From positions 186,001 through 250,000 of the forward strand of contig NZ_JAALCR010000005.1 in the NCBI RefSeq assembly GCF_011065895.1: DNA of 64,000 nt, in the 5' to 3' direction. Every line of letters begins with the position of its first letter. Position 1 is the stretch's first letter. The stretch comes from Paludisphaera rhizosphaerae. GTDB lineage: Bacteria; Planctomycetota; Planctomycetia; Isosphaerales; Isosphaeraceae. Below the pieces are notes generated by a model. It did no database searches. It worked only from the letters and a program-made list of their open reading frames with translations, and was not told the origin of the DNA. Below are positions 55,588 through 63,762 of the stretch, piece by piece. Position numbers and translations under genes: made by a program.

Positions 55588-56595
55588 TTGAAGATCGTCA
55601 TCCATCCAGCGGTCGACGCCGACCGGTTGCACGCTTTCCGATCCGCCGTGCCGGGCGCCGATTTCGTCAACGCCGCGTCGCCCGAGGAGGCTGAGGCCGC
55701 CATGCCGTTGGCCGCCGCCTTCCTGGGCAAGATCACGCCGGCGATGCTGGCGAAGGCCGATCGCCTGCGATGGGTCCAGGCCTTCACGGCCAGCCTGGAG
55801 CACTACATCTTCCCGGCCCTGGCCGACCACCCCTGCGAGTTGACCAACACCCGCGGCCTCTTCGGCGACGTCATCGCCGATCAGGTGATGGGCTACGTCC
55901 TCTGCTTCGCCCGCAACCTGCACCTATACGCCCGTCGGCAACTCGAGCGTCGCTACGAGCCCGAGGGAGGAGCGGCGGCGCGGGTCGATTTCGCGTCGGG
56001 GCCTGGCCTCGTCAACGCGATGGACCGCGCCACGATCTACCTGCCGAGGGCCACGATGGGAATCGTCGGCATGGGCGGCATCGGCCTGGAAGTCGCGCGA
56101 AGGGCCTGCGCCTTCGGTATGAAGGTCCGAGGCGTGGATCGACATCCTGACCGTATCGAGAAGTCCAACTTCATCGATCGGATCGACGGGCTCGACGCCC
56201 TCGACGACCTGCTCGGTTGGTCTGACTTCGTCGTGATCGCCGCGCCGCATACGCCTGAGACCGTCCGGCTGTTCGACGCCTCTCGGTTCGCGAAGATGAA
56301 GCCGACGAGCTATCTCATCAACATCGGCCGGGGGGCGATCGTCGCGCTCGACGACCTCGTCGCGGCCCTTCGCGACGGCCGGATCGCCGGCGCTGCGCTC
56401 GACGTTTACGAGGTCGAGCCCCTGCCGCCCGACCATCCGCTCTGGGACTTCCCCAACGTCATCCTGACGCCCCACACCGCCGGCTATTCGCCGATCATCG
56501 CCGAGCGCCACCGGGCGCTCCTGGTGGACAACCTCGGGCGGTTCGCCCGCGGCGAGGCGTTGCGGAACGTGGTCGACAAGAGGCTCTGGTTCTAG
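55588..56595 (+). CDS. D-isomer-specific 2-hydroxyacid dehydrogenase
   Basis: 335 aa, TTG start at 55588 with GGAGA upstream. NAD-binding fold with GIVGMGGIGLEVARRACAFGMKV (GxGxxG, about 155) and the signature INIGRGAIVALDDLVAALRDG; catalytic Arg in that stretch and His in LTPHTAGYS. Family members reduce 2-keto acids or oxidise D-hydroxy acids. Subfamily resembles the GhrA/phosphoglycerate-type group; substrate not evident. Cytoplasmic. A REP pair follows. Confidence 0.88.
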   Translation: MKIVIHPAVDADRLHAFRSAVPGADFVNAASPEEAEAAMPLAAAFLGKITPAMLAKADRLRWVQAFTASLEHYIFPALADHPCELTNTRGLFGDVIADQVMGYVLCFARNLHLYARRQLERRYEPEGGAAARVDFASGPGLVNAMDRATIYLPRATMGIVGMGGIGLEVARRACAFGMKVRGVDRHPDRIEKSNFIDRIDGLDALDDLLGWSDFVVIAAPHTPETVRLFDASRFAKMKPTSYLINIGRGAIVALDDLVAALRDGRIAGAALDVYEVEPLPPDHPLWDFPNVILTPHTAGYSPIIAERHRALLVDNLGRFARGEALRNVVDKRLWF

Positions 56596-56637
56596 TTCGA
56601 GCGGCGGCGTAGGATGAAGCGGTGTCGACCTCCTCGT

Positions 56638-56785
56638 CTTCTCCCCTTGAGGGAGAAGGCGCCCCGAAGGGGCGGATGAGGGGTGGACGCACCGCGAGCC
56701 TGGGACGCGAAGACGGGTCCTCACCCGCCGCCGGTCGACCCCTCATCCGGCCGTACCGGCCACCTTCCCCCTCAAGGGGGGAAGG
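56638..56785. repeat. REP-type inverted pair, dehydrogenase-DUF1559
   Basis: Left unit 56638-56683 (CTTCTCCCCTTGAGGGAGAAGG...GGATGAGGGG) and right unit 56739-56785 (CCCCTCATCCGG...CACCTTCCCCC...GGGGGGAAGG) are inverted copies separated by 55 nt. Both units have a hairpin of their own. Same family as 52629-52751. This is the arrangement of a bacterial BIME. Confidence 0.75.
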
Positions 56786-56833
56786 CACGATTGGCCCTCT
56801 GACTCGCCTCTTTGGGACGGAGGGAAGGACGCC

Positions 56834-57724
56834 ATGCGACGACGGCGATGGGCGTTCACGCTGATCGAGCTTCTGGTGGTGATCGCGATCATCGCGGTCC
56901 TGATCGGGCTCCTGATGCCGGCCGTGCAGTCGGCACGGGCGGCGGCCCGGCGGGTGCAGTGCCAGAACAACCTGCGGCAGATCGGCCTGGCGCTCAACAC
57001 GTACATGACCGAGAAGAACGTCCTCCCCATGAGCGCCACGGTGGGCGTGGGGAGGGGCGTCAACCACTCGTGCTTCACCATGATCCTGGCGGAGCTTGAG
57101 CAGAGGCAGCTCTTCAACTCCTACAACTTCAAGTGGGAGAACTACGCGACGGCGAACGGAACGGCCGTCGGGACGAAGCTGGCCACGCTCGTCTGCCCGG
57201 CGAACCCGCTGCCGGACGACCTGGTCGCCTCGGCGAATGTGAAACAAGCCGACGGCACGGCCTATCCGGCGGGCTCGGCGTTCGCCCGGGGCCATTACGG
57301 GGCCAACTGGGGAGGCGGCCGACTGGCGGGATTCGGCGACGACTTCGCCGCGACCAAGCAGAACTACCGCGGCGTCATGATGACCGTCCGCGCCGTCGGC
57401 CCGCGCGGGCCGACCTACTGCGTCCGCAGCCAGGACATCCGCGACGGCCTCTCCAACACGGTCCTCGCCGCCGAGAAACGCGACAGCCAGGGTTGGGCCG
57501 TGGGCGGATACGCCGGCAGCGAGTTCGACGCCGCCAAGTCCCCCCTGCCCGCCGACCTCCCCAACATCCGCACCGTCGTCTCCGGCTCCTACCACGGCGA
57601 CCAGATCAACGCCGTCCTCTGCGACGGCTCCGTCCGCCCTCTGCGCGGCTCGATCGACACCAAGGTCTGGTACGGCCTCCTCACCCGCGACGGCAAAGAG
57701 GCCGTCGCCGCCGACGCCTATTGA
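56834..57724 (+). CDS. DUF1559 prepilin-like protein (tandem copy 1)
   Basis: 296 aa, ATG 56834 with GGAGGGAAGG upstream. Prepilin-type start [22 protein letters not shown], where a peptidase cut before F is expected (here A-F rather than G-F). DUF1559 body with the H-x9-DG motif [15 protein letters not shown] intact and [15 protein letters not shown] near the C-terminus. The next gene, 14 nt on, is a paralogue of the same length; the pair looks like a tandem duplication. Surface or pseudopilin role inferred. Confidence 0.92.
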   Translation: MRRRRWAFTLIELLVVIAIIAVLIGLLMPAVQSARAAARRVQCQNNLRQIGLALNTYMTEKNVLPMSATVGVGRGVNHSCFTMILAELEQRQLFNSYNFKWENYATANGTAVGTKLATLVCPANPLPDDLVASANVKQADGTAYPAGSAFARGHYGANWGGGRLAGFGDDFAATKQNYRGVMMTVRAVGPRGPTYCVRSQDIRDGLSNTVLAAEKRDSQGWAVGGYAGSEFDAAKSPLPADLPNIRTVVSGSYHGDQINAVLCDGSVRPLRGSIDTKVWYGLLTRDGKEAVAADAY

Positions 57725-57738
57725 GCCGGGAGGACGCC

Positions 57739-58629
57739 ATGCGACGGCGGGCGATGACGTTGATCGAACTGATGGTGGTCGTCTTCATCGTCGCGCTGAC
57801 GTTCGGCTTGGTGATCCCTGCGCTCTCTACCTCCCATTGCGGCCCCGGCATGCGATGGGCTCAATGTGCGAACAACATCAGGAATCTTGCTCTCGCGGCT
57901 GCAGATTACTCGACCGTCCACGGTGTTTTCCCCGCGAGCACCACGGCCTGGCCGGGGAGGGAATCGAACCACTCGTGGACGGCTGCGATCTTCCAGGACC
58001 TGGACCGTGCGGATCTCTACAATGCCTACAATTTCGACGTCCCCAACTACGATCCGGCGAATAGCACGGTATTTGGGGCGAGACTGCCTTCCATGATTTG
58101 TCCGGATTCTTATTACCTGGATCCTCCTTCCGCTGCGTTGCCGATTCTGAGATCCGACGGCTCTGCCTACCCCGCGGGCTCATCGTTCGCCCCGGGCTCT
58201 TATGCGGCCAACTGGGGAGGAGGGCGGCTGCCGGGATTCGGCGACGACTTCGCTGCGACCCGGGGGAACTACCGGGGAGTCATGATACCTCCGGGTGTCC
58301 CCACGCCTCGCGGCGTCACGAGCCAGATCCGGCCGAAGGACGTCGTCGACGGCCTAGCTACCACGATCCTGATCGGCGAGAAGCGCGACAGCCAGGGCTG
58401 GGCCGTGGGCGGCTACGCGGGGAGCGAGTTCGACGCCGCCCCGTCGCCATTGATGCCCGACCGGCCCGACATCCGCACCGTAATCGCTGGCTCGTTCCAC
58501 CCTGGCGGGGTGAACTTCGCCTTCGCGGATGGCTCAGTCCGCTACATCAGCGGCTCGATCGACCGCAAGGTCGAGTACGCCCTGCTGACTCGCGACGGCG
58601 GCGAGGCGGTCTCGCGGGACGACTACTGA
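57739..58629 (+). CDS. DUF1559 prepilin-like protein (tandem copy 2)
   Basis: 296 aa from ATG 57739 with GGGAGG (frame open to 57133). Prepilin-like start is less canonical: RRRAMTLIELMVVVFIVALTFGLVIPAL, without the GF cut site and with a shorter basic part. The body follows copy 1 closely: [52 protein letters not shown] and H-x9-DG (HPGGVNFAFADGSVR). Probably translated with copy 1. Ends 9 nt from the convergent M48 gene. Confidence 0.9.
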   Translation: MRRRAMTLIELMVVVFIVALTFGLVIPALSTSHCGPGMRWAQCANNIRNLALAAADYSTVHGVFPASTTAWPGRESNHSWTAAIFQDLDRADLYNAYNFDVPNYDPANSTVFGARLPSMICPDSYYLDPPSAALPILRSDGSAYPAGSSFAPGSYAANWGGGRLPGFGDDFAATRGNYRGVMIPPGVPTPRGVTSQIRPKDVVDGLATTILIGEKRDSQGWAVGGYAGSEFDAAPSPLMPDRPDIRTVIAGSFHPGGVNFAFADGSVRYISGSIDRKVEYALLTRDGGEAVSRDDY

Positions 58630-58638
58630 CCGACCGCC

Positions 58639-59907
58639 CTACGAGTAGGCCCGGTGGAAGACCGAGGGCTCCACGGCGGAGGAAGAGGCGAAGAGGCGGT
58701 TGTGGAGCATCTGCTCGAAGATCTCCATGTCGCCGAGGAACGTGTTGGCCGGTTGGTTGTCGCCGGGGCTGCGGACGTGTTCCGGGTAGGACTGAAGGAG
58801 CATCAGGCGGTCGGCGAGCGGCGGGTGGGCCGGGTCGTGGGAACCGCCGTCGGCGAGGATCCGCATCCGCATCGCCGAGCGGACCTCCTCCGGGAGCCGG
58901 AACCAGAAGGCCCGGAAGAAGGCGTAGAGGTTGGCGTCGGCCGTCTCGGGATCGTAGTACGCCAGGACCTCGCGGAAGAGCGGCTGGACGACGGCCGTCT
59001 TCACCAAGGCCGAGCACGCCGCATCGCCGCCGGCCACCAGCGCCGCGAAGCGGTCGGCCCGCGCCTCCTGGCCCCAGGCGACGGGCTCGATCAGCCAGGA
59101 GGCCTCGCGCAGGCAGTAGCGCGCCCAGGCTCCCAGCGGCCCCTGCAGCTTGCCCGCGGCCTCGCGACGTTCAACCGATCGCTCCAACCCCTCGACGAAT
59201 CGCGCCCGACGCGCCGCGCGGGTGGCGTCGCCCCGGGCGAGGTGGGCCAACTCGTGGGCGAGGATCGCCCGCATCTCGGCCCGATTCATGATCCGAAGCA
59301 ACGGCAGGCCGACCAGCAGGGCCCGAGACCGCCGCCAGGCCACCACACCGCAGCACGGCAGATAGGCCAACCGCACCTGCCCCGGCGGCTTCACCCCCAG
59401 CCGCCGCGCGACCACGTCGATGGCCTCGAAGAGCAGCGGGGCGTCGACCCGCGAGAGGACCGGTCCCAGGTCGGCGTCGGGGTTGCTGGTCTCGACCCGA
59501 AACCACGCGCCGCCCAGGGATTCCACCACGTCGGCCCACGAACCGACCTCGTCACGGAGCCAGCCATTGACGACCTTCAGCGAGCCGCCCCCCGCGAGCA
59601 TCGCCAAGGTCATCCCGACGGTTCCGATCCAGTAGACCCACTCCAGAAGCCAGAGAATCGCCTCCCGCCACCAGAGCTTGACCGTCCCGGCGGGGACGAA
59701 TCCAGGGGAAACGGCCTCGGGTTCTCCTTCCTCGCAAGACGGAAGCGGCGGCGCCTCAACCCGCTCAACGCGGAAGACGCCACGGCACACCGGGCACACG
59801 AAGCGCCCTGGAACGGACCGTCCGGAGATAGGCTCCAGAGCTTCCGAGCAATCCGGGCACTGCGGCGCCGGCGCGACCGTGGTCCGAGCATCCTCCATCC
59901 GTCCCAC
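58639..59907 (-). CDS. M48-family membrane metallopeptidase with N-terminal zinc ribbon
   Basis: 422 aa from GTG 59907, or 419 aa from ATG 59898 (the choice is open). N-terminal zinc ribbon CPDC...CPVC (about 16-44), one transmembrane segment (about 85-110), then the peptidase with AHELAHLARGDATR (zinc ligands His, His; about 216) and EARADRFAAL (third ligand Glu). The region from 155 to 210 packs against the active site. Resembles HtpX-like or Ste24-like M48 proteins; substrate unknown. A zinc ribbon on such a peptidase is unusual outside planctomycetes. Confidence 0.82.
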   Translation of the reverse strand: MGRMEDARTTVAPAPQCPDCSEALEPISGRSVPGRFVCPVCRGVFRVERVEAPPLPSCEEGEPEAVSPGFVPAGTVKLWWREAILWLLEWVYWIGTVGMTLAMLAGGGSLKVVNGWLRDEVGSWADVVESLGGAWFRVETSNPDADLGPVLSRVDAPLLFEAIDVVARRLGVKPPGQVRLAYLPCCGVVAWRRSRALLVGLPLLRIMNRAEMRAILAHELAHLARGDATRAARRARFVEGLERSVERREAAGKLQGPLGAWARYCLREASWLIEPVAWGQEARADRFAALVAGGDAACSALVKTAVVQPLFREVLAYYDPETADANLYAFFRAFWFRLPEEVRSAMRMRILADGGSHDPAHPPLADRLMLLQSYPEHVRSPGDNQPANTFLGDMEIFEQMLHNRLFASSSAVEPSVFHRAYS

Positions 59908-60015
59908 CCCCGACCCGAGACAGGCGCCCGCACGGATCGAGACATCCAGGCGCGTCGTCTCCAGTATCCCCGAGCAATTTCGGAGTGCAAGCGAAAACGG
60001 CGGCCCGAAACAATG

Positions 60016-60045
60016 TGGACGCGGCCCCCGTCCGAGCCGCGTCCA
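60016..60045 (-). terminator. Terminator hairpin of the amphipathic lipoprotein gene
   Basis: Perfect 10-bp stem (60016-60025 with 60036-60045; TGGACGCGGC / GCCGCGTCCA) with 10-nt loop, 14 nt past the gene stop on the minus strand. A weak T-rich tail follows on that strand. Confidence 0.6.
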
Positions 60046-60059
60046 TCGTTTTGTCGGCG

Positions 60060-60524
60060 TCAGGGCTTGGGAGCGAGTTCGTCGGCCTTCTTCTCAACGG
60101 CCTCGGCGCCTTCCTTCACGGCGGAGTCGACCTTGGCGGCGGCGTCGTGGGCCGCGTCCTTGCCCTTGCCGGTCAGCTCCTTGAGCTTGTCGACAGTGGC
60201 GTCTTTGACCTCCTTGGCCTTCTCGTTGATCGCGCCGACCTTTTCACCCACCTTCTCGGCCGAGTTGCTGACCTTGTCGCCGAGCTTGTCGACGGCCTGA
60301 CCGGTCTTCTCCATCCCATGGGCGACGGCCTCGCCGACCTTTTCCAGCTTGCCTCCCTCGGCGGCCTTCTCCAGTTTCTCGCCGCCGCGCTCGATGGCGG
60401 CACCGGCGTTGGAGATGCCCTCGCCGGTCTTCTCGGTCACTTTTTCGGCCGTCTCGCCGCTGCAGCCGCAGATCATCGCCAGCGACAAACCGACCGCGGA
60501 AGCCATCCCAATGTACCGTTTCAT
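60060..60524 (-). CDS. Amphipathic-helix lipoprotein (apolipophorin/LEA-like repeats)
   Basis: 154 aa. Signal with lipobox GLSLAMICGC (Cys near 21), then a long stretch of charged helix with repeats rich in Glu, Lys, Ala and Gly (EKVTEKTGEGISNAGAAIERGGEKLEKAAEGG; KVGEKVGAINEKAKEVKDATVDKLKEL). This pattern is seen in apolipoprotein-like, late-embryogenesis-like and YtxH-type proteins that bind membranes or guard against drying. Exported lipoprotein; function open. Divergent from the blaI2 promoter region. Confidence 0.75.
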   Translation of the reverse strand: MKRYIGMASAVGLSLAMICGCSGETAEKVTEKTGEGISNAGAAIERGGEKLEKAAEGGKLEKVGEAVAHGMEKTGQAVDKLGDKVSNSAEKVGEKVGAINEKAKEVKDATVDKLKELTGKGKDAAHDAAAKVDSAVKEGAEAVEKKADELAPKP

Positions 60525-60867
60525 CGCAATTCTCCTTGCTCGCCGGCCGATCTCGGCGTTGGCGATCCTCGCCGGGCGTCGAAGTCCCGCGTCGGGAGCC
60601 GTCGATCGACCCGGACGGTGGTCCTCACGGAAGGGATTCGTCCCGACCGCGACAAGATTATGATACGCACCCCTCGTTCCAGACGATAAGTTCCGTCCCC
60701 CAATTCGGCGAAGGGGATTGACGCACTGAGACAGTTGTCTTAGGATTGACCTCGTGAACGTCTGCGGTCGAAGTCAGCCCGGTCCCGACGTCTCGACCGT
60801 CGGGCCGTCCCCCCGCGCGGCCGGGCCGGGCCCGAAGTTCACCGCCCCTGTCCCGAGACGACCTCCG
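60525..60867 (+). other. Intergenic region with blaI2 promoter and leader
   Basis: 343 nt between the lipoprotein (minus) and blaI2 (plus). Holds the promoter/operator at 60718-60746. A GTG at 60754 is in frame with blaI2, but its 38 extra codons do not resemble the family and there is no ribosome binding site, so a leader of about 115 nt is preferred. The left part shows nothing I recognise. Confidence 0.5.
60718..60746 (+). promoter_or_regulatory. Promoter and BlaI-type operator before blaI2
   Basis: TTGACG (60718-60723), 17-bp spacer, TAGGAT (60741-60746). The spacer ends with AGACAGTTGTCT (60729-60740). Same order and spacing as the blaI1 promoter at 43692, which supports a common binding mode for both repressors. 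Confidence 0.7.
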
Positions 60868-61272
60868 ATGGCCAAACGCCCCCCCACCATCCCCGACTCC
60901 GAACTCGACGTCCTCAAAGTTCTCTGGGAACGCGGTCAGGCCACCGTCCGCGAAGCCCTGGAGGCCCTCAAGGCGGCCGGCCGCGAATGGTCTTACGCGA
61001 CCGTCGCGACCCTCCTCGACCGGCTCGAAACCAAGGGCCTGGTTGAGAGCGACCGCAAGGAGCTGGCCTTCGTCTACCGCCCGACGATCAGCTCTCAAGA
61101 GGTCCGCCAGCGCCGCGTCAGCAGCCTGGTCGACAAGCTCTATGAAGGGGAGCCCGGGCTCCTCGTCCTGCACCTCCTCAAGTCCCACCCGCTCGACCCC
61201 GGCCAGGCGTCGGAAGTCCGCGAGGTGCTCGACCAGATGACCGGCGCCAAGACGGCCAAGAAGAAGGGCTGA
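60868..61272 (+). CDS. BlaI/MecI-family transcriptional repressor (copy 2)
   Basis: 134 aa from ATG 60868 (GTG 60754 rejected). PTIPDSELDVLKVLWERGQATVREALEALKAAGREWSYATVATLLDRLETKGLVESDRKELAFVYRP is the complete BlaI winged helix; a dimerisation tail follows. No M56 peptidase adjoins it here, so inducer sensing must come from elsewhere, perhaps the M56 protein at 44189. The next gene encodes a multi-pass membrane protein. Confidence 0.9.
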   Translation: MAKRPPTIPDSELDVLKVLWERGQATVREALEALKAAGREWSYATVATLLDRLETKGLVESDRKELAFVYRPTISSQEVRQRRVSSLVDKLYEGEPGLLVLHLLKSHPLDPGQASEVREVLDQMTGAKTAKKKG

Positions 61273-61449
61273 GCTTTCCGCCCGATTCCCGGTCGTTTTC
61301 GACTGGTTTTCGCGGCCGGAATCCCGAATAATTTCGGGGCGTCGGCCTCGCGAAGCGCGTCGGGATGCGCGCCGCGGGGCTCCCTTCGCACCCGAAAACC
61401 CGTCGTCCCGCCGCGGCCGATCCCGCCGCGCCCTCGGAGTCGAACCGGG

Positions 61450-62394
61450 ATGCCGCGACATAAACAAAGTTGGTATGACGCCGACGCCGCCGACGCCATC
61501 CAGGTGGTTCGACGGTCCAGTCTGGACGAGGCCTACTCCCTTCAACGCTGGCGGCACTCGCGGGAAGCGCCGACGCTCCTCGAATGCCTGGCCTACCCCC
61601 TGTCCGACGGTCCGGGACTGGGACTGCTCTTCCTCTTCCCGCCGGTCCTCTGGTTCCTCTCGCTGCCGGTCTACGACTTCATCGCCGTGCTCCAACCGCT
61701 CACGAAGAAAGATTGGGCGCTGGGGTTGATGGTGGTCCCCGTCTTCATCCCGATGCTCGTCAGCTTCACGGCGGTCGTCGGCTACATGATGTTGTTCCTG
61801 GGACACGTCCTTGTCGCCAGCGCCATGGGCGAGAACGACCACCCGCGATGGCCCGAATGGGCCCCCGAGGACATCGCTGAGGGGATCGGCCGCTGGATCT
61901 GGGCTCTCTTGCTGGGGGCCGCGGTCGCCGGGCCGCCCGCCTACGCTTACTGCCGGGGCCTGGATCTGGACGCCGCCGTCAACTGGCGGACCGGAGTCGT
62001 CGTGGGAGTTCTGATCCTCCTCGGGATCGGCTTCACCCAGATGGCCCTGGCGGCCGCGCTGATGCACGACACGATCCTGGCCGCGAACCCGGTGACGGTG
62101 ACCGTCGCGATCCGAAGGATCGGCTGGGGCTACCTGCTGCCGACGGTCGTCGCCAGCATCGTCATGGCGGGCATGGCCCTGGGGGTTTACGTGCTGATCT
62201 ATCACGTCCCCCGGATGTGGATCGAGGCCGTCGCCCTGTGGTCGTTCTGGTTCCTCTCGCTCTACGGGGGGATGGTCGTCTTCCGCATGCTCGGACTGAC
62301 GTACCACGCCTATGCGATGGACCTCTTCTGGTTCCGTCGTCGTCCAAAGTGGGCCACCGGCACCCGCGCCGGGCGGATCTACGCCAACTCCTGA
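61450..62394 (+). CDS. Multi-pass membrane protein, unknown
   Basis: 314 aa, ATG 61450. About six hydrophobic segments (near 55-78, 92-120, 150-172, 186-210, 225-250 and 258-282), with polar ends (MPRHKQSWYDADAADAI... and RRRPKWATGTRAGRIYANS). No motif assigns a family; DUF4013-like permease shape is one possibility. It lies 177 nt after blaI2 on the same strand. Confidence 0.7.
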   Translation: MPRHKQSWYDADAADAIQVVRRSSLDEAYSLQRWRHSREAPTLLECLAYPLSDGPGLGLLFLFPPVLWFLSLPVYDFIAVLQPLTKKDWALGLMVVPVFIPMLVSFTAVVGYMMLFLGHVLVASAMGENDHPRWPEWAPEDIAEGIGRWIWALLLGAAVAGPPAYAYCRGLDLDAAVNWRTGVVVGVLILLGIGFTQMALAAALMHDTILAANPVTVTVAIRRIGWGYLLPTVVASIVMAGMALGVYVLIYHVPRMWIEAVALWSFWFLSLYGGMVVFRMLGLTYHAYAMDLFWFRRRPKWATGTRAGRIYANS

Positions 62395-62571
62395 GACTTG
62401 CGTCCGCGTCGCCGCGGTCCGACTCGCCTCGCCCGGATTGCGTGGATCGGATAGAATGCGCGGTCCGTAACGCTTTTTCGTGAGACGACCGATCGGCGAC
62501 GGCGCCGGGCTCCTGCGCGCCCAGGCCATCGCCCAGGATCCCCGACGACGCCCGATGGAGGGGCCGTCCCC

Positions 62572-63051
62572 ATGCTCATCAGCCAGAAGATCGAAGCCGA
62601 GTTCAACAACCAGATCGGGAACGAGCTGGGCAACTCGCATCAGTATCTCGCCATCGCCGCTTACTTCGAGAAGGAAGGGCTCTTCGGCCTGGCCAAGATC
62701 TACGCCAAGCAGGCCGACGAGGAGCGCGAACACGCGATGAAGTTCGTGAAGTTCATCCTCGACGCCGGCGGCACCCCGCGATACCCGGCCATCCCCGAGC
62801 CCCGCAACAGCTTCAGCTCGGCCATCGACGCCGCCCAGCTCGCCTACGACTCCGAGGTCCGAACCACCGACCAGATCTACGCGCTGGTGGAACTCGCCCT
62901 GTCCGAGCGGAACCACATCGCCCACAACTTCCTCCAGTGGTTCGTCTCCGAACAGCTTGAGGAAGTCTCCAGCGCCGACACCCGCCTGAACGTCATCCGC
63001 CGCGCCGGCCCGAACGTTCTGATGGTCGAAGCGTACCTCGCCCACACCTGA
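62572..63051 (+). CDS. Ferritin
   Basis: 159 aa, ATG 62572. Four-helix ferritin with the di-iron ligands in place: Glu in NELGNSHQYLA (about 17), EEREHAMKF (ExxH, about 50-53), and VELALSERNHIAHNFLQWFVSEQLEE (Glu about 94 and the QEQ-type end). No heme-ligand Met in the bacterioferritin position that I can identify. Stores iron as a cytoplasmic 24-mer. A 14-bp hairpin just after the stop should end the transcript. Confidence 0.93.
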   Translation: MLISQKIEAEFNNQIGNELGNSHQYLAIAAYFEKEGLFGLAKIYAKQADEEREHAMKFVKFILDAGGTPRYPAIPEPRNSFSSAIDAAQLAYDSEVRTTDQIYALVELALSERNHIAHNFLQWFVSEQLEEVSSADTRLNVIRRAGPNVLMVEAYLAHT

Positions 63052-63762
63052 TGTCATCGCTCCCGCGGTTGGCTTCGTCCACGCGATCGAAGCCAACCGC
63101 GAAATCGACCGAAGTTGTTCCGGCGACTGGCTTTCATAGCCTTCCGCAGCAGGCTTCGATCGGCGAGAAGCGTCGTTCTTGCTCATCCCCATCGCCCGCT
63201 CCTTCAACCCTAAGCCTCTCTCGCCTAAAGCGACGCCCTTCATCTAGAAAGATGTCCTCGCTGGGATTTCATCGAACAGGTTTTCCACTTTTTCTCATGC
63301 TCCGAAGTCACAGCCGGGGCGGAGACAGGGAACGAAGTCCGTCACCCTCACTCTGTGCTCGGTGAAGTGGCATGGGTTCCCGTCGGGGACGCCGGCGAGT
63401 CCCTTCATGGCGGTTCTTCCATCGTAGGTCGAGTTCTCCCCCCCCGGGTCGCGAACAGTCCCCAGACGAGGGCCGACCAGCGAGGACTAATGAGTCGTCG
63501 CCGGTCCGTGTCGACAATCGTCCGGGAGAGGCCGGATGCCGGCTGGTGGTCGTTCGGCTGACCAATCCGGCGGCTTCGTGGGGAAATCCGGGATTCACCT
63601 TCCAATTTCCGGCGGTCCGGTCCCTTCTAGGCGATGGGGCGACTTCCGACGCCCCTGCCGACCTGACAAAACTGGGCCCCGCGCCTCCCTCCCTTCCGCG
63701 CGGATCGCGCCCGGGGTTCGCGCCGACCGACGTCGCCCGGCGCCATTCGTCGAGGAGGTGAG
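63052..63762. other. Gene-free region before the last sigma factor
   Basis: 711 nt. Begins with the ferritin terminator. The middle (about 63140-63310) is less GC-rich than its flanks. Open frames such as plus 63372-63761 have no ribosome binding site or family-like sequence. No tRNA or known riboswitch form recognised. Confidence 0.5.
63064..63101 (+). terminator. Ferritin terminator hairpin
   Basis: Perfect 14-bp stem (63064-63077 with 63088-63101; CGCGGTTGGCTTCG / CGAAGCCAACCGCG) and a 10-nt loop, 13 nt after the ferritin stop. No U-tract follows (AAATCG). Confidence 0.65.

Noticed and set aside
60754-60867. Extended GTG start for blaI2
   Set aside because: The 38 extra residues are unlike any BlaI, have no ribosome binding site, and begin right at the expected transcript start.
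60658-63243. Minus-strand open frame of 861 codons
   Set aside because: Antisense to blaI2, the membrane protein and ferritin; Gly/Asp/Arg-rich, no domain.
63372-63761. 129-codon plus-strand frame before the last sigma gene
   Set aside because: It has no Shine-Dalgarno sequence, overlaps competing open frames on both strands and has no recognisable fold.
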